DNA of 64,000 nt from positions 186,001-250,000 of the forward strand of contig NZ_JANHDN010000002.1 in NCBI RefSeq assembly GCF_024494565.1, written 5' to 3'. Source of the DNA: Halorubrum rutilum (GTDB taxonomy: Archaea > Halobacteriota > Halobacteria > Halobacteriales > Haloferacaceae). How positions within the stretch are numbered: the first letter of the stretch is position 1; each line of letters begins with the position of its first letter. The position numbers and the translations under genes were made by a program. Under the pieces are notes generated by a model. It was given only the letters and a program-made list of their open reading frames with translations, was not told the DNA's origin and did no database searches. Shown here in pieces: positions 49,628-58,869 of this stretch.

Positions 49628-50430
49628 TGTCGACCGACACCGGTAGCCGGTTCGACGGGGGAGCGCTCCGCGCCGGCCTCGGCCTCGGCGACCCGCGGCG
49701 ACTCCTCCGCGGCGCCGCCGGCGTTATCGGCTTCGTCGTCGTCTGGCACCTGGTCTCGCTCACGCAGCCGGCGTACGTGCTGCCGTCGCCGGCGGCGGTC
49801 GCCGACGCGTTCGCCGAGGAGCTCGCGTCCGGCACGATGACGGCCGCGCTGACGTCGAGCGTCCGCCACTGGGTCCCGGGGACGATCGTCGGCACGGGGC
49901 TCGGCGTCGCCGCCGGCGTCGCGTTCTCCTGGAGCGACCTCCTCGACGACGTGACTGCGCCGCTCGTGCGGACGCTCCGACCGGTCCCCCCGCTCGCGCT
50001 GATCGGCTTCGCGATCGCGTGGTTCGGGATCAACGACGCGGGCGCGGCGTTCATCATCGCCGTCGGCGCCTTCTGGATCAACTACTACGCGGCGTACGAG
50101 GCCGTCGAGGGGATCTCCGAGGACCTGCTCGACGTGGGCCGCACGCTCGGCGTCCGCGGCGACCTCGACATGGTCCGGTCGGTCGTCCTCCCGGCGTCGC
50201 TCCCGGGGATCCTCACCGGGGTCCGGACCGGCCTCGGGCGCTGCTGGATGCTCGTGGTCGCCTCCGAGATATTCGGCGTGCCGGGCGTCGGCCGCGAGAT
50301 CCTGCGCGCGAGCAACAACCTCCTCGTCGACACGGTGATCGCGTACATCCTCGTGTTGAGCCTGATGTACCTCCTCGTCGACGTGGCGTTCCGCGCCGTC
50401 CAGCGGAGGGTGTTAGTGTGGCGGGCGTGA
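49627..50430 (+). CDS. ABC transporter permease (SsuC/TauC-like)
   Basis: A 267-aa membrane component. About six helices and the cytoplasmic EAA loop EISEDLLDVGRTLGVRGDLDMVRSVVLPASLPGI (shown as DVGRTLGVRGDLDMVRSVVL). Start ATG 49627 overlaps the binding-protein stop as TGATG. A family with SsuC and TauC; the substrate is unknown. Confidence 0.88.
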   Translation: MSTDTGSRFDGGALRAGLGLGDPRRLLRGAAGVIGFVVVWHLVSLTQPAYVLPSPAAVADAFAEELASGTMTAALTSSVRHWVPGTIVGTGLGVAAGVAFSWSDLLDDVTAPLVRTLRPVPPLALIGFAIAWFGINDAGAAFIIAVGAFWINYYAAYEAVEGISEDLLDVGRTLGVRGDLDMVRSVVLPASLPGILTGVRTGLGRCWMLVVASEIFGVPGVGREILRASNNLLVDTVIAYILVLSLMYLLVDVAFRAVQRRVLVWRA

Positions 50431-51227
50431 ACGACGGGCCGATGACGGCCGACGGTCGCACGGGCGCGGCCGCCGGGGAGTCCGGGGTCGTCGTCGACGG
50501 CGTCGGCAAGACGTACGACGGCGACGGGACGCCCGTCCGCGCGCTCGACGACGTCTCCTTCGGGGTCGAGAGCGGCGAGTTCGTCTGTCTCGTCGGCCCG
50601 TCCGGATGCGGGAAGACGACGCTGTTCCGGGTCATCGCCGGGCTCACCGACGCCACCGACGGGGAGGTCCGAGTCGCCGGCACCCCGGTCACCGGACCGA
50701 CGACCGACATGGGCGTCGTCTTCCAGGAGTACCACCTGTTCCCGTGGCTCACCGTCGAGGAGAACGTCGGGTTCGGGCTCGAACGGAGCGACCGGTCCGC
50801 GGCCGAGCGCGCGGAGCGGGTCGACGAGATGCTCGACCTCGTCGGGCTCTCGGAGTTCCGGGAGTCGTACCCGAAGTCGCTGTCGGGCGGGATGAAACAG
50901 CGCGTCGCCATCGCGCGGGCGCTCGCGGTCGACCCGGAACTGCTCCTGATGGACGAGCCGTTCGGCGCGGTCGACGCGCAGACCCGGGAGATGCTCCAGC
51001 GTGAGCTGCTCGACGTGTGGGCGTCGACCGGGAAGACGGTGCTGTTCGTCACCCACGACGTCGCCGAGGCGGTGACGCTCGCCGACCGGATCGTCGTGAT
51101 GGCCGCCGAGCCGGGCCGCGTCGCCGAGGTGGTCGACGTCGGCGTCGACCGCCCCCGCGAGCGCGGCGACCCGGCCTTCGGCGAGCACGTCGCCCGCGTC
51201 CGGGAGCTGATCGGCGCGGGGCCGTAG
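50427..51227 (+). CDS. ABC transporter ATPase (SsuB/TauB-like)
   Basis: A 266-aa ATPase energising the transporter. Walker A GPSGCGKTT (about 58-66), Q loop VVFQEYHLFPWLTVEENV, signature LSGGMKQRVAIARAL, Walker B LLLMDEPFGAVDAQTREML, and switch His FVTHDVAEAVTLADRIV. I prefer GTG 50427, which overlaps the permease stop (GTGA), over ATG 50442. Operon with the binding protein and permease. Confidence 0.9.
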   Translation: MNDGPMTADGRTGAAAGESGVVVDGVGKTYDGDGTPVRALDDVSFGVESGEFVCLVGPSGCGKTTLFRVIAGLTDATDGEVRVAGTPVTGPTTDMGVVFQEYHLFPWLTVEENVGFGLERSDRSAAERAERVDEMLDLVGLSEFRESYPKSLSGGMKQRVAIARALAVDPELLLMDEPFGAVDAQTREMLQRELLDVWASTGKTVLFVTHDVAEAVTLADRIVVMAAEPGRVAEVVDVGVDRPRERGDPAFGEHVARVRELIGAGP

Positions 51228-51231
51228 CTCG

Positions 51232-51393
51232 CTAGCTGTCCCCGTCGGCGGCGGCCGCCAGCTCGTCCATCCGGGTCCGTATCACCGACAGCGTCGCGTC
51301 GGCGTCGGCGTACCCCCGGTCGTAGTCGTCCAGCGCGGACTCGGTCTCGTCGAGGAACCGCTCGACGGCGGCCTCGACCGACTCGTCGCTCAT
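51232..51393 (-). CDS. 53-aa acidic helical protein
   Basis: A short frame on the minus strand from ATG 51393 to TAG 51232: MSDESVEAAVERFLDETES, then ALDDYDRGYADADATLSVIR and TRMDELAAAADGDS. It is acidic, with two helical stretches. It ends four bases from the ABC ATPase stop, convergent to it. No family recognised. Codon bias and acidic pI match real haloarchaeal proteins, but its shortness limits the evidence. Confidence 0.55.
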   Translation of the reverse strand: MSDESVEAAVERFLDETESALDDYDRGYADADATLSVIRTRMDELAAAADGDS

Positions 51394-51460
51394 GCCCCCC
51401 GGTTCGGTCGCCGGTCTGTTAACCCCTCGGTAGGAGCTCCGGCCTCCCCGAGCGCGCGAC

Positions 51461-51685
51461 TCAGCGCCGGCGCAGCGCGTACGTCGCGTAGCTGACGGCG
51501 ACGAGCAGCCCGACCGACAGCAGGCTCCCGTACAGCGCCGGCGAGACGGCGACGTACTCGCCGAACGGGTCCGTGAGGGCGAGCACGCCCACGGTCAGCG
51601 CGACCGAGATGAGGATGCCGATCGCACCGAACGCCTTGAACGCCGTGTCGAGGTCCGGACGCGGCGATCCGCGCGAGTGACTCAT
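51461..51685 (-). CDS. small two-helix membrane protein
   Basis: A 74-aa protein with two hydrophobic helices (AFGAIGILISVALTVGVLAL, about 18-37; ALYGSLLSVGLLVAVSYATYA, about 50-70) joined by a short loop, with a basic RRR C-terminus. No known family. It lies just upstream of the 53-aa gene on the same strand, with 67 bp between. The 137-bp spacer toward deoC shows no other gene. Confidence 0.6.
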   Translation of the reverse strand: MSHSRGSPRPDLDTAFKAFGAIGILISVALTVGVLALTDPFGEYVAVSPALYGSLLSVGLLVAVSYATYALRRR

Positions 51686-51822
51686 ACCCCCGCGTAGACG
51701 CTCCGGTAATAAATGCCCACGACGGGATTCTCACGCCGAGGGAACGGGCGACTGCGGGCGAGCGGCGGACGGCTGGAACCCCGGAAACCGAGCGGGCGCG
51801 GTCGGGCCGCCCCCCGGCGCCG

Positions 51823-52461
51823 TCACTCGGGGTACCCCTCGACGATCTCGACGCCGGAGGAGGCGCCGATCCGCGTCGCGCCCGCGTCGAGCATCGCCCG
51901 CGCCTCCTCGTAGGAGCCGACGCCGCCGGAGGCCTTCACCGGGAGGTAGCCGCTCATCAGCTCTACGTCCGCCACCGTGGCGCCGCCGTCGGCGAACCCG
52001 GTAGAAGTCTTCACCATGTCGGCGTCGGCCTCGACGGCGGCCTCGCAGGCGCGGCGCTTCTCGGCGTCGGACAGGAGCGCGGTCTCGATGATGACCTTCA
52101 CCGGGACCGGCACCGCGGCGACGACGCCGGCGATCTCGGCGGCGACGGCGTCGTCCTCGCCGGCCTTCAGGCGACCGACGTTGATCACGAGGTCGAGCTC
52201 GTCGGCGCCGTCCTCCCACGCGGCGACCGCCTCGTCGCGCTTCGCCGCGGGCGCGTGCTGCCCGTGCGGGAACCCGACGACGGTCGCGATCGTCGACGGG
52301 GCGCCGTCGCGGTCGGCCGCCTCGGCGACGTAGCAGGGCGGGATACAGGCGTTCATCCCGTGCTCGGCGGCCTCGTCGAGGACGGTCTCGACGTCCCCCC
52401 ACGTCGTCTCCGGGCCGAGAACGGTGTGGTCGATGCTGGCGGCGAACGCGTCGCGGTCCAT
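51823..52461 (-). CDS. deoC: deoxyribose-phosphate aldolase
   Basis: Cleaves 2-deoxyribose-5-phosphate to glyceraldehyde-3-phosphate and acetaldehyde by a Schiff base. The 212-aa protein has [13 protein letters not shown] at the start, [15 protein letters not shown], the catalytic Lys in [15 protein letters not shown] (about 148-162), [13 protein letters not shown] and [22 protein letters not shown] 52461 follows a CTTTTATC-type box. Normal length for archaeal DeoC. Confidence 0.95.
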   Translation of the reverse strand: MDRDAFAASIDHTVLGPETTWGDVETVLDEAAEHGMNACIPPCYVAEAADRDGAPSTIATVVGFPHGQHAPAAKRDEAVAAWEDGADELDLVINVGRLKAGEDDAVAAEIAGVVAAVPVPVKVIIETALLSDAEKRRACEAAVEADADMVKTSTGFADGGATVADVELMSGYLPVKASGGVGSYEEARAMLDAGATRIGASSGVEIVEGYPE

Positions 52462-52504
52462 GCGCTCACGGTCCTCGCGACCGATAAAAGGCGTATCGAC
52501 CGAG

Positions 52505-52629
52505 GGAGGCGCGCCGACTGGAAGGCGCGCCGATCGGGGACGCGCACCGACCGGGGACCCGGTCCGCGACCGGTCGGCGTCGGCGGGAGAGGGTCGACGC
52601 GTGGCGTCGGCGGGAGAGAGTCGACGCGT
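52505..52629. repeat. Tandem and short repeats between deoC and hsp20
   Basis: Two adjacent 27-bp units (52576-52602 and 52603-52629, each GGCGTCGGCGGGAGAG + [G/A]GTCGACGCGT) differ by one base; the second runs into the first base of the hsp20 stop codon. Just upstream, AGGCGCGCCGACTGGA, AGGCGCGCCGATCGGGGA and CGCGCACCGACCGGGGA form an imperfect triple. All lie in the spacer before deoC. Confidence 0.65.
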
Positions 52630-52997
52630 CAGCTCTCGATCTCGATCTCGGTTCCGGTCACCGCGGCGTCGACGACGGCGGGGAGCCGCACCGTGAGGAT
52701 ACCGTTCTGGTAGGCGGCCTCGATGCCGTCCTCGTCGACCGTCTTCGGGAAGCGGAACCGGCGGTGGTAGGTCCGGCGCGTGCCGCGCTCCTCGTCCTCG
52801 TGTTCGGCGGCGATGTTGAGGACGCCGCTGTCCCACGAGGCCGTGATCTCCGCGGGGTCGAACCCGGGGAGCTCTACCGTGAGGACGAACTCGTCGTCCT
52901 CCTCGTACAGTTCGTAGTCGTTACCACCCGATTCGAACAGTCGGCTCGGGAAGTCGAGCCCCTGCGTCCACGAACTGGCTGGCGTCGGCATGGCCAT
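52629..52997 (-). CDS. hsp20: small heat shock protein Hsp20
   Basis: A 122-aa chaperone of the alpha-crystallin family. The core shows [32 protein letters not shown] (as [18 protein letters not shown], about 37-54), [48 protein letters not shown] (the I/V-x-I/V-like and GILTVRLPA strands) and a short TEIEIES end. The start is at ATG 52997, with a second in-frame ATG at 52991. The TATA-like CCCTATGATC, about 28 nt before, is a plausible heat-inducible promoter. Confidence 0.92.
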   Translation of the reverse strand: MAMPTPASSWTQGLDFPSRLFESGGNDYELYEEDDEFVLTVELPGFDPAEITASWDSGVLNIAAEHEDEERGTRRTYHRRFRFPKTVDEDGIEAAYQNGILTVRLPAVVDAAVTGTEIEIES

Positions 52998-53148
52998 TGC
53001 TGACCACCTCGTGTGCGGTCGATCATAGGGTAGCGATTCTATATGAATTTTACGAACCGTACGCGTTGATATCAATTGACAAGGTCGCCCTCGCGGACGG
53101 GACCCGCGAACGGTTGGATTCAAGTCCGCCGCAGGGGAAGCGGGTGGT

Positions 53149-54462
53149 ATGCAACCGGGAGATCGCGTCCGCGTCGAGCGCGGGGACGTCACGAACGAGG
53201 GCGTACTGCTCCCCTCGACGACTCGCGACCACCTCGTCGTCAAGCTCGACGGGGGGTACAACGTCGGCGTCGACCGCGACGCGGCCGACGTGGAGGTGCT
53301 GGAATCCGGCGCCCGCGACGTGGACGACGGGGCCGACGCGGGCGGCGGCGAGGCCTCGGAGATCACCTTCGACGACGACCTGCCGACGGTGTCGCTCATC
53401 TCGACCGGCGGCACGATCGCCTCCACCGTCGACTATCGGACCGGCGCGGTCACCGCCCAGTTCGACGCCGAGGACGTGTTGCGCGCCGTCCCCGACCTGG
53501 CCGGCCGCGCGAACTACCGCGGGCGCGTCGTCGCCAACATCCTCTCCGAGAACATGGAGCCGACCATCTGGCGGGAGCTCGCCGAGGCGGTCGCCGAGGA
53601 GGTCGCGGCCGGCGCCGACGGCGTCGTCGTGATGCACGGCACGGACACGATGCAGTACTCCGCCTCCGCGCTCTCGTTCATGCTCGACTCGCCCGTCCCG
53701 GTCGTCTTCACCGGGAGCCAGCGCTCCGCGGACCGCCCCTCCTCCGACAACGTGATGAACGCGGTGTGTGCGGTCGAGGCCGCGAAGGCCGACCACGCCG
53801 AGACGCTCGTCTGCATGCACGCGAGCCCCTCCGACGACGCCTGCGCGCTCCACCGCGGCACGCGCGTCCGCAAGAACCACACCTCCCGGCGCGACGCCTT
53901 CGAGACGGTCGACGCCGAGCCCCTCGGCCGCATCGACTACGAGGCCGCGGCCGAGGCGGGCGCCGACGGCGACGCGGCCGACGCAGCCATCGAGTGGGCC
54001 CGCGAGCCGCTCCCGCGCGGACGTGGGGCCGTCGACGGTGCGGACGAGGACGCCGACCTCGCGACCGCGACCGACCTCGACGCCGACGTGGAGCTCGCGA
54101 AGTTCACGCCCGGCATGGACCCGGCCGCGTGGGACTACCTCGACGGCAAGGACGGCGTCGTGATCGAGGGGACCGGGCTCGGCCACGTCCACACCGACCT
54201 CATCCCGCGGATCGAGGAGCTCGTCGAGGGCGGCACCGTCGTCGCGATGACGAGCCAGTGCCTCGCGGGCCGCGTCTGCGACCGCGTCTACGACACCGGC
54301 CGCGACCTGCTCGACGCCGGCGTCGTCGAGGCGGGCGACACCCTCCCCGGCACCGCGAAGGTGAAGCTGATGTGGGCGCTGGCGAACCTGTCCGACCCCG
54401 CCGAGGCGATGGGCCGCGACCTCGCCGGCGAGCTGACCGAGGAGTCGCGGCCCTGGCGATGA
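53149..54462 (+). CDS. gatD: Glu-tRNA(Gln) amidotransferase subunit D
   Basis: The asparaginase-like subunit of the archaeal GatDE complex, which makes ammonia for converting Glu-tRNA(Gln) to Gln-tRNA(Gln). A 437-aa protein: N-terminal beta barrel (residues 1-50), then SLISTGGTIASTVDY (first catalytic Thr, about 83-97), VVMHGTDTMQYSASAL (second Thr, about 158-173), PVVFTGSQRSADRPSSDN, and later GTGLGHVHTDLIP. An acidic insertion at about 275-320 is typical of haloarchaea. gatE is not in this window. The GNAT gene overlaps its stop. Confidence 0.95.
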   Translation: MQPGDRVRVERGDVTNEGVLLPSTTRDHLVVKLDGGYNVGVDRDAADVEVLESGARDVDDGADAGGGEASEITFDDDLPTVSLISTGGTIASTVDYRTGAVTAQFDAEDVLRAVPDLAGRANYRGRVVANILSENMEPTIWRELAEAVAEEVAAGADGVVVMHGTDTMQYSASALSFMLDSPVPVVFTGSQRSADRPSSDNVMNAVCAVEAAKADHAETLVCMHASPSDDACALHRGTRVRKNHTSRRDAFETVDAEPLGRIDYEAAAEAGADGDAADAAIEWAREPLPRGRGAVDGADEDADLATATDLDADVELAKFTPGMDPAAWDYLDGKDGVVIEGTGLGHVHTDLIPRIEELVEGGTVVAMTSQCLAGRVCDRVYDTGRDLLDAGVVEAGDTLPGTAKVKLMWALANLSDPAEAMGRDLAGELTEESRPWR

Positions 54463-55550
54463 CGGCGTCGAGCGGCGGGTTCGACGTGACCGTCCGCGAG
54501 GCGCGCCCCGCCGACGCCGACGCGGTCGCGGCGTTCGCGCGGGACACGTGGGGCGAGCGCCACGACGACTACATCCCGCGCGTGTTCCCCGAGTGGGCCG
54601 CGTCCGACGACCCCGACGCCGGGACGTTCGTCGCGACGCTGCCGCCCGCGGCGGTCGCCGAGAGTGACGCGACCGTGAGCGCCGCCGACCGCCAACCCGG
54701 CGACACCCTCGTCGACGGCGACGGGGCGGGGGCGGCCGCCCCGGGCGAGCCGGAGGCCGTCGTCGGCTGCATCCAGGGCGTCATGCTCTCCGAGTGGGAG
54801 GCGTGGGGGCAGGGGATCCGGGTCGACCCCGCGGCCCGCGGCCTCGGCGTCGGGACCGCGCTCTCGGAGGCCGCGCTCGACTGGGCGCGCGAGCGCGGCG
54901 CGACCGTCTGCCGGAACATGGTCTTCTCGTGGAACGTCGCCGGGCTCGGCCAGTCGCGCGCGGTCGGCTTCGAGCCCGCGACCGAGTTCCGGTTCGCGGA
55001 GCCGACGCCCGACGCGGACGCGGTCGACGCGGCCGACGCCACGGGGGCCGGCGCCACCGAGGCCGACGGGATCGGTCCCGTCACCGACCCGGACCCGGAC
55101 GCCGCGTGGGCGCTCTGGGCCGACAGCGACGCCCGCGACCACCTGCGCGGGCTGGCGCTCGACGACGGGGAGCCGTGGGCGTGCTCGGAGCTCACCCGCG
55201 AGCGGCTCCGGGTCGCGGCCGACGAGGACCGCCTGGTCGCCGTCGCCGACGCGGACGCGCTCGCCGGCGTCGCCGTCCGGACCCGCGTCTCCGAGGGCCC
55301 GGGCGACGAGGAGTGCGGGGGCGGGCCCGAGCGGACCGCCGAGTACGGCGCCGCCGCGTGGCGCGACGTCGACGCGGCGGGCGCGCTCTACGCGTCGGTC
55401 GCGGCGGACGCGGCCGCGGTCGACGCGGACGCGACCCGCGTCCTGATCCCCGAGACGGTCGACCACGTGAGCGACACCGGGGCGAACCGGGTACCGGTCG
55501 CCGCCGAGCCCGACTTCGTCATGCGGGCGGACCTCACGGGCGAACTATAA
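54459..55550 (+). CDS. GNAT family N-acetyltransferase
   Basis: A 363-aa acetyltransferase. VREARPADADAVAAFARDTWGERHDDYIP is the GNAT N-terminus; the acetyl-CoA loop is GIRVDPAARGLGVGTALSEAALDWARERGA (split, about 110-139), then FSWNVAGLGQSRAVGFEPATEFRF. A second, more divergent region follows (about 205-363), with a long acidic linker. It overlaps the gatD stop by 4 nt (ATGA), so it is in an operon with gatD. Substrate unknown. Confidence 0.85.
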   Translation: MTASSGGFDVTVREARPADADAVAAFARDTWGERHDDYIPRVFPEWAASDDPDAGTFVATLPPAAVAESDATVSAADRQPGDTLVDGDGAGAAAPGEPEAVVGCIQGVMLSEWEAWGQGIRVDPAARGLGVGTALSEAALDWARERGATVCRNMVFSWNVAGLGQSRAVGFEPATEFRFAEPTPDADAVDAADATGAGATEADGIGPVTDPDPDAAWALWADSDARDHLRGLALDDGEPWACSELTRERLRVAADEDRLVAVADADALAGVAVRTRVSEGPGDEECGGGPERTAEYGAAAWRDVDAAGALYASVAADAAAVDADATRVLIPETVDHVSDTGANRVPVAAEPDFVMRADLTGEL

Positions 55551-55574
55551 GCGTCGCCGGCCGAACGGGACACC

Positions 55575-55790
55575 ATGACGCTCCTCTCCGGGGTCTCCCT
55601 GCCGTGGTCGCTCCCGCTCACGGTCGCGGTCTACGGGATCCTCGTCGCCGCTGCCGCGTGGATCTACCGCGATGCGAGGGCGCGCGGGAACCGATACGCG
55701 GTCGTCTGGGCGGTCGCGACCCTCGTGTTCGCCATCGTTCCCGTGCTCGCGTACCTGTACCTCCACCGCGACGCGGGACCGGCGCCGTGA
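55575..55790 (+). CDS. small membrane protein, unknown function
   Basis: A 71-aa protein with two hydrophobic helices (SLPLTVAVYGILVAAAAWIY, about 12-31; YAVVWAVATLVFAIVPVLAYLYL, about 41-63) joined by DARARGNR. It resembles the cardiolipin-synthase/PLDc-type N-terminal helical hairpin, but no known domain is claimed. It is 24 bp behind the GNAT gene on the same strand. Confidence 0.65.
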   Translation: MTLLSGVSLPWSLPLTVAVYGILVAAAAWIYRDARARGNRYAVVWAVATLVFAIVPVLAYLYLHRDAGPAP

Positions 55791-55836
55791 GCGACGCCGG
55801 CAAGTTATAACCCCCGCGCTCGGATCCCTCGGGCGA

Positions 55837-57141
55837 ATGCCCTCCGTCGTCCGCGACGGTTCCCTGCGAGCGGTCTCTCGGGGTCGTCGCCCTCGCGCGC
55901 TCGCGCTGCTCGTCTCGAACCTCCTCCCGCTCGTCGGCGTCGTCGCGCTCGGCTGGAACGCGGCCGCGCTGATGACGCTCTACTGGTTCGAGCTCGGGAG
56001 CGCCTCCCTCTACGCCGTCGTCCGCGCGCTGTTCGCCGGCCGCCCGTCCGAGATCGAACGCGACGCGCTGATCGCCGGCCCGCTCTCGGAGCGACGGGTC
56101 GCGCTGTCGGTCCCCCGAACCGACCTCCGGATCCGGCTCTCCTCGCTGCTCGTGCTCCCGGTCGCCGTGCCGGTCCTCGCCGTCGCCTGGCTGTTCGTCG
56201 GGGGGCTCACGGTCGGGATCGTCGCCGACGGCGGACTCGCGCCGGACGCCCTCGACACCGTGACGCTCGCGGTCGTCGCCGTCGTCGTCGGCGGGGCGGC
56301 GACGACGGCCGTCGAGTACTTCGGCCGCGGCGAGTACCGGAACCACAGCGCGCAGACGGCGCTTCGAGGCGTGTTCGCCCGCGCTGCGGCGGTCTTCCTC
56401 GGCGCGATACTCACGGTGACGCTCGTGGGCGCCGCGACGGTCGGCACCGAGGCCGAGATCGGCGCCGTCGACCCGGACGCCGTCGGGCTCCCGCTCCTGC
56501 TCGGGATCGTCGCGGCGAAGGCCGCCTTCGACCTCGCCGGGCTGTACGGCGACCGGCTGACGGCGTTCGACGAGTCGTCGGCGCTGGACCTGGGGCTCGC
56601 CTACGAGCCGCCCCCGCCCGAGCCTCCGGACGGATCGGTCGGCGAGCCGGTGCGGACGGTCCGGCAGCCGCTCCGCGCGCGGCTCGCCGGAGCGCTGGCG
56701 ACGCCGATCGGTCATCCGGGGCTGTGGTACCTCGCCGCGATCCCGGCGCTCGGCGCCGCGCCGTTCGCGATCGGCGGCGACTGGGGGACCGTCGGCCTCC
56801 TCCTCGCGGTCGCCGTCGCGGTCCCGCTGGCGCTCGCCGCGCTCGACCACGAGCTCCGGTACGGGCTCGTGGCGTACCGCGCCGGCGACGACGCGCTCGT
56901 CGCCCGCGACCGCCTGTTCGGCACGCCCCTGTGGCGCGTCGAGCCGTGGGACGAGACCGGCCTGCGCGTGGAGCGGGGACGGCTCGACCGGCGGCTCGGC
57001 ACCGAGACCGTCGTGATCGAGCTCCGCGACGGCGAGCGTCGGATCCCCGGGCTCGCCGACCCCGAGCCGGTCCTCGGCGCCTTCGAGAGGCGCGCGGCGC
57101 GGCCGGAGCGAGCGCGGTCGACGGTCGACCCCGAGGGTTAG
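55837..57141 (+). CDS. DUF6498-like membrane protein with C-terminal PH-like domain
   Basis: A 434-aa protein. Seven or more helices are seen, with a conserved ALMTLYWFELGSASLYAVVR near the start and AVEYFGRGEYRNHSAQ in the middle, as in DUF6498. After residue 350 a soluble part, LVAYRAGDDALVARDRLFGTPLWRVEPWDETGLRVERG (parts given), looks like a PH-like domain. I chose ATG 55837. Its stop overlaps the end of the convergent HPP gene by 4 nt. No function known. Confidence 0.7.
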   Translation: MPSVVRDGSLRAVSRGRRPRALALLVSNLLPLVGVVALGWNAAALMTLYWFELGSASLYAVVRALFAGRPSEIERDALIAGPLSERRVALSVPRTDLRIRLSSLLVLPVAVPVLAVAWLFVGGLTVGIVADGGLAPDALDTVTLAVVAVVVGGAATTAVEYFGRGEYRNHSAQTALRGVFARAAAVFLGAILTVTLVGAATVGTEAEIGAVDPDAVGLPLLLGIVAAKAAFDLAGLYGDRLTAFDESSALDLGLAYEPPPPEPPDGSVGEPVRTVRQPLRARLAGALATPIGHPGLWYLAAIPALGAAPFAIGGDWGTVGLLLAVAVAVPLALAALDHELRYGLVAYRAGDDALVARDRLFGTPLWRVEPWDETGLRVERGRLDRRLGTETVVIELRDGERRIPGLADPEPVLGAFERRAARPERARSTVDPEG

Positions 57142-57659
57142 CCTCCCTCGGTCCGGTAGAGCGGGTGCGCGTCGCCGACGATCCGCTTGAAAACGCGGAT
57201 GACGCCGGCGTGTACCCCGACGAGCACGCTCACGCTCGCGACGATGACCGCCACCTCGACCGGGGTCGAGAGGAGGCCGAGCGAGACGATGAGCGTCGTC
57301 GCGCAGGCGGGCGCGTGGACCGCGTCGGTCGCGATCATCGCCCAGCTCGTCGCCACGAGCGAGGCGGTCGCGCTCGCCGCGAGCCGGAACCCCTCGGGGG
57401 AGAACGCGGGCGGCGTCGCGGTGAGGCTGGCGCCGGGCGCGATGAGCCACCACGCGGCGAGCCCGGCGACGCCGCCGATGAGGTGGCTGCCGACGATCCG
57501 GAGGGCGCGCCCGCGCTCGCTCCGGCGGTCGAACGCGAGCACGAACGCCGACGGCCCGAGGCTCGGGAAGACGAACGGCTGCCCGGTCCCCCACGCGATG
57601 GCGCCGAGGACGGTGAAGAGGAGCCCGGCGTACAGGCTGGTTCCGGCGCGGCGGCGCAT
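57138..57659 (-). CDS. HPP family membrane protein
   Basis: A 173-aa integral membrane protein with four to five helices and the HPP signature GQPFVFPSLGPSAFVLAFD (about 22-40) plus TDAVHAPACATTLIVSLGLL (about 108-127). HPP proteins have been linked to nitrite transport in chloroplasts; in archaea the role is unknown. I start at ATG 57659; the upstream stretch is Gly/Pro-rich and not part of the fold. It overlaps the end of the convergent gene by 4 nt. Confidence 0.8.
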   Translation of the reverse strand: MRRRAGTSLYAGLLFTVLGAIAWGTGQPFVFPSLGPSAFVLAFDRRSERGRALRIVGSHLIGGVAGLAAWWLIAPGASLTATPPAFSPEGFRLAASATASLVATSWAMIATDAVHAPACATTLIVSLGLLSTPVEVAVIVASVSVLVGVHAGVIRVFKRIVGDAHPLYRTEGG

Positions 57660-57837
57660 TGCCGGGCGGTCGGAGAGGGACGCACAAGTCGCCGGCGGTT
57701 CGGCCCGCGGACCGCCGCCGGCGCCCGCGTCTCCCGGCCGGCACCCCCCGGCCGACATTTCCCGGCCGGCGGCTCGCGCTATCGGTCGCGATAGCCGAAC
57801 CCGAACGCCTAATTACGCCCGCGGCGGCCGTGGGGAC

Positions 57838-58833
57838 ATGTTCGCGACGCTCCCGGACCTCCTGCGGCTGCTCGCCGTCCCCGTCTTCGCGTGGGCGGCG
57901 CTGCGGGACGTCCGGACCCGACGCCTCCCGAACCGGATCTGGCCGCCGCTGTACGCGCTCGGCGCGCTGCTGCTGGTCTGGGAGACGGCGGCGATGTGGC
58001 CGCTCGCGGGGGTCGAGGGCCGGCTGTTCCTCGTGCAGGCCGCAATCAGCGTCCTGTTCGTCGCGCCGCTCGGCTACGCGTTCTGGTACCTCGGCGCCTT
58101 CGGTGGGGCGGACGCGAAGGCCCTGATCGCGCTCGCGCTCCTCTTCCCCACTTTTCCGGAGTACGCCGTCGCCGGCGCGGAGCTCCCGCTCGTCGAGACG
58201 CGGATCGGCGTCTTCTCGCTCACGGTCCTCACGAACACGGTGCTGCTTGGGCTCGCGTACCCGCTGGGGCTCGCCGGGCTCAACCTCCTCCGCGGCGAGG
58301 TCTCGGCGAACATGTTCCTCGCCCGGCCGGTGGCGACCGAGTCCCTGTCGGACCGCCACGGCCGGCTGTACGAGGACGACGCGGGCGAGACCCGGAGCGG
58401 GCTGGACCTAGACGCGCTCCGGATGTACCTGCGGTGGCGCGGGCTGACGCTCGCCGACCTGCGCGCCGACCCGGACCGGCTCCGCGACCCGGAGAGCGTC
58501 GGCGAGACGTTCGATCCGACCGACGGCGGGACCCACGTCGGCCCGCGGACCGACGGCGGGACCGCGACCGGCGCCGGCGAGGGCGCCGCCCGCTCCGTGG
58601 ACCGCCCCGACGACCCGTGGGCCGCGGAGCGCTTCCTGGCGGCGATCGACCACGGCGCGTACGGCACCGACGCCGAGACGCTCCGCGGCGGTCTGGCGGT
58701 CGTCGCCCGCGAGGACCGGGTGTTGGTGTCGCCGGGGATGCCCTTCGTCGTCCCGATGGCGGTCGGGCTGGTCGTCTCGCTGACGTACGGCGACGCGCTG
58801 TTCGCGCTGCTGGGCGCGGTCGGGCTCGTCTGA
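57838..58833 (+). CDS. pibD: archaeal prepilin/preflagellin peptidase
   Basis: A24-family aspartic membrane peptidase that cleaves class III signal peptides of archaellins and pilins at the cytoplasmic membrane face. A 331-aa protein. First catalytic Asp in AALRDVRTRRLPNRIW (about 20-35), second in LGAFGGADAKALIALALL (about 82-99), the GxGD-type motif GGAD. Helices before and after match the fold. The acidic insertion at about 190-260 and a last helix pair are longer than in other archaea. ATG 57838 is the natural start. Confidence 0.88.
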   Translation: MFATLPDLLRLLAVPVFAWAALRDVRTRRLPNRIWPPLYALGALLLVWETAAMWPLAGVEGRLFLVQAAISVLFVAPLGYAFWYLGAFGGADAKALIALALLFPTFPEYAVAGAELPLVETRIGVFSLTVLTNTVLLGLAYPLGLAGLNLLRGEVSANMFLARPVATESLSDRHGRLYEDDAGETRSGLDLDALRMYLRWRGLTLADLRADPDRLRDPESVGETFDPTDGGTHVGPRTDGGTATGAGEGAARSVDRPDDPWAAERFLAAIDHGAYGTDAETLRGGLAVVAREDRVLVSPGMPFVVPMAVGLVVSLTYGDALFALLGAVGLV

Positions 58834-58869
58834 GCCGAGGGCCTCGCAGTCCGGCGGTACCGCCCGCCC

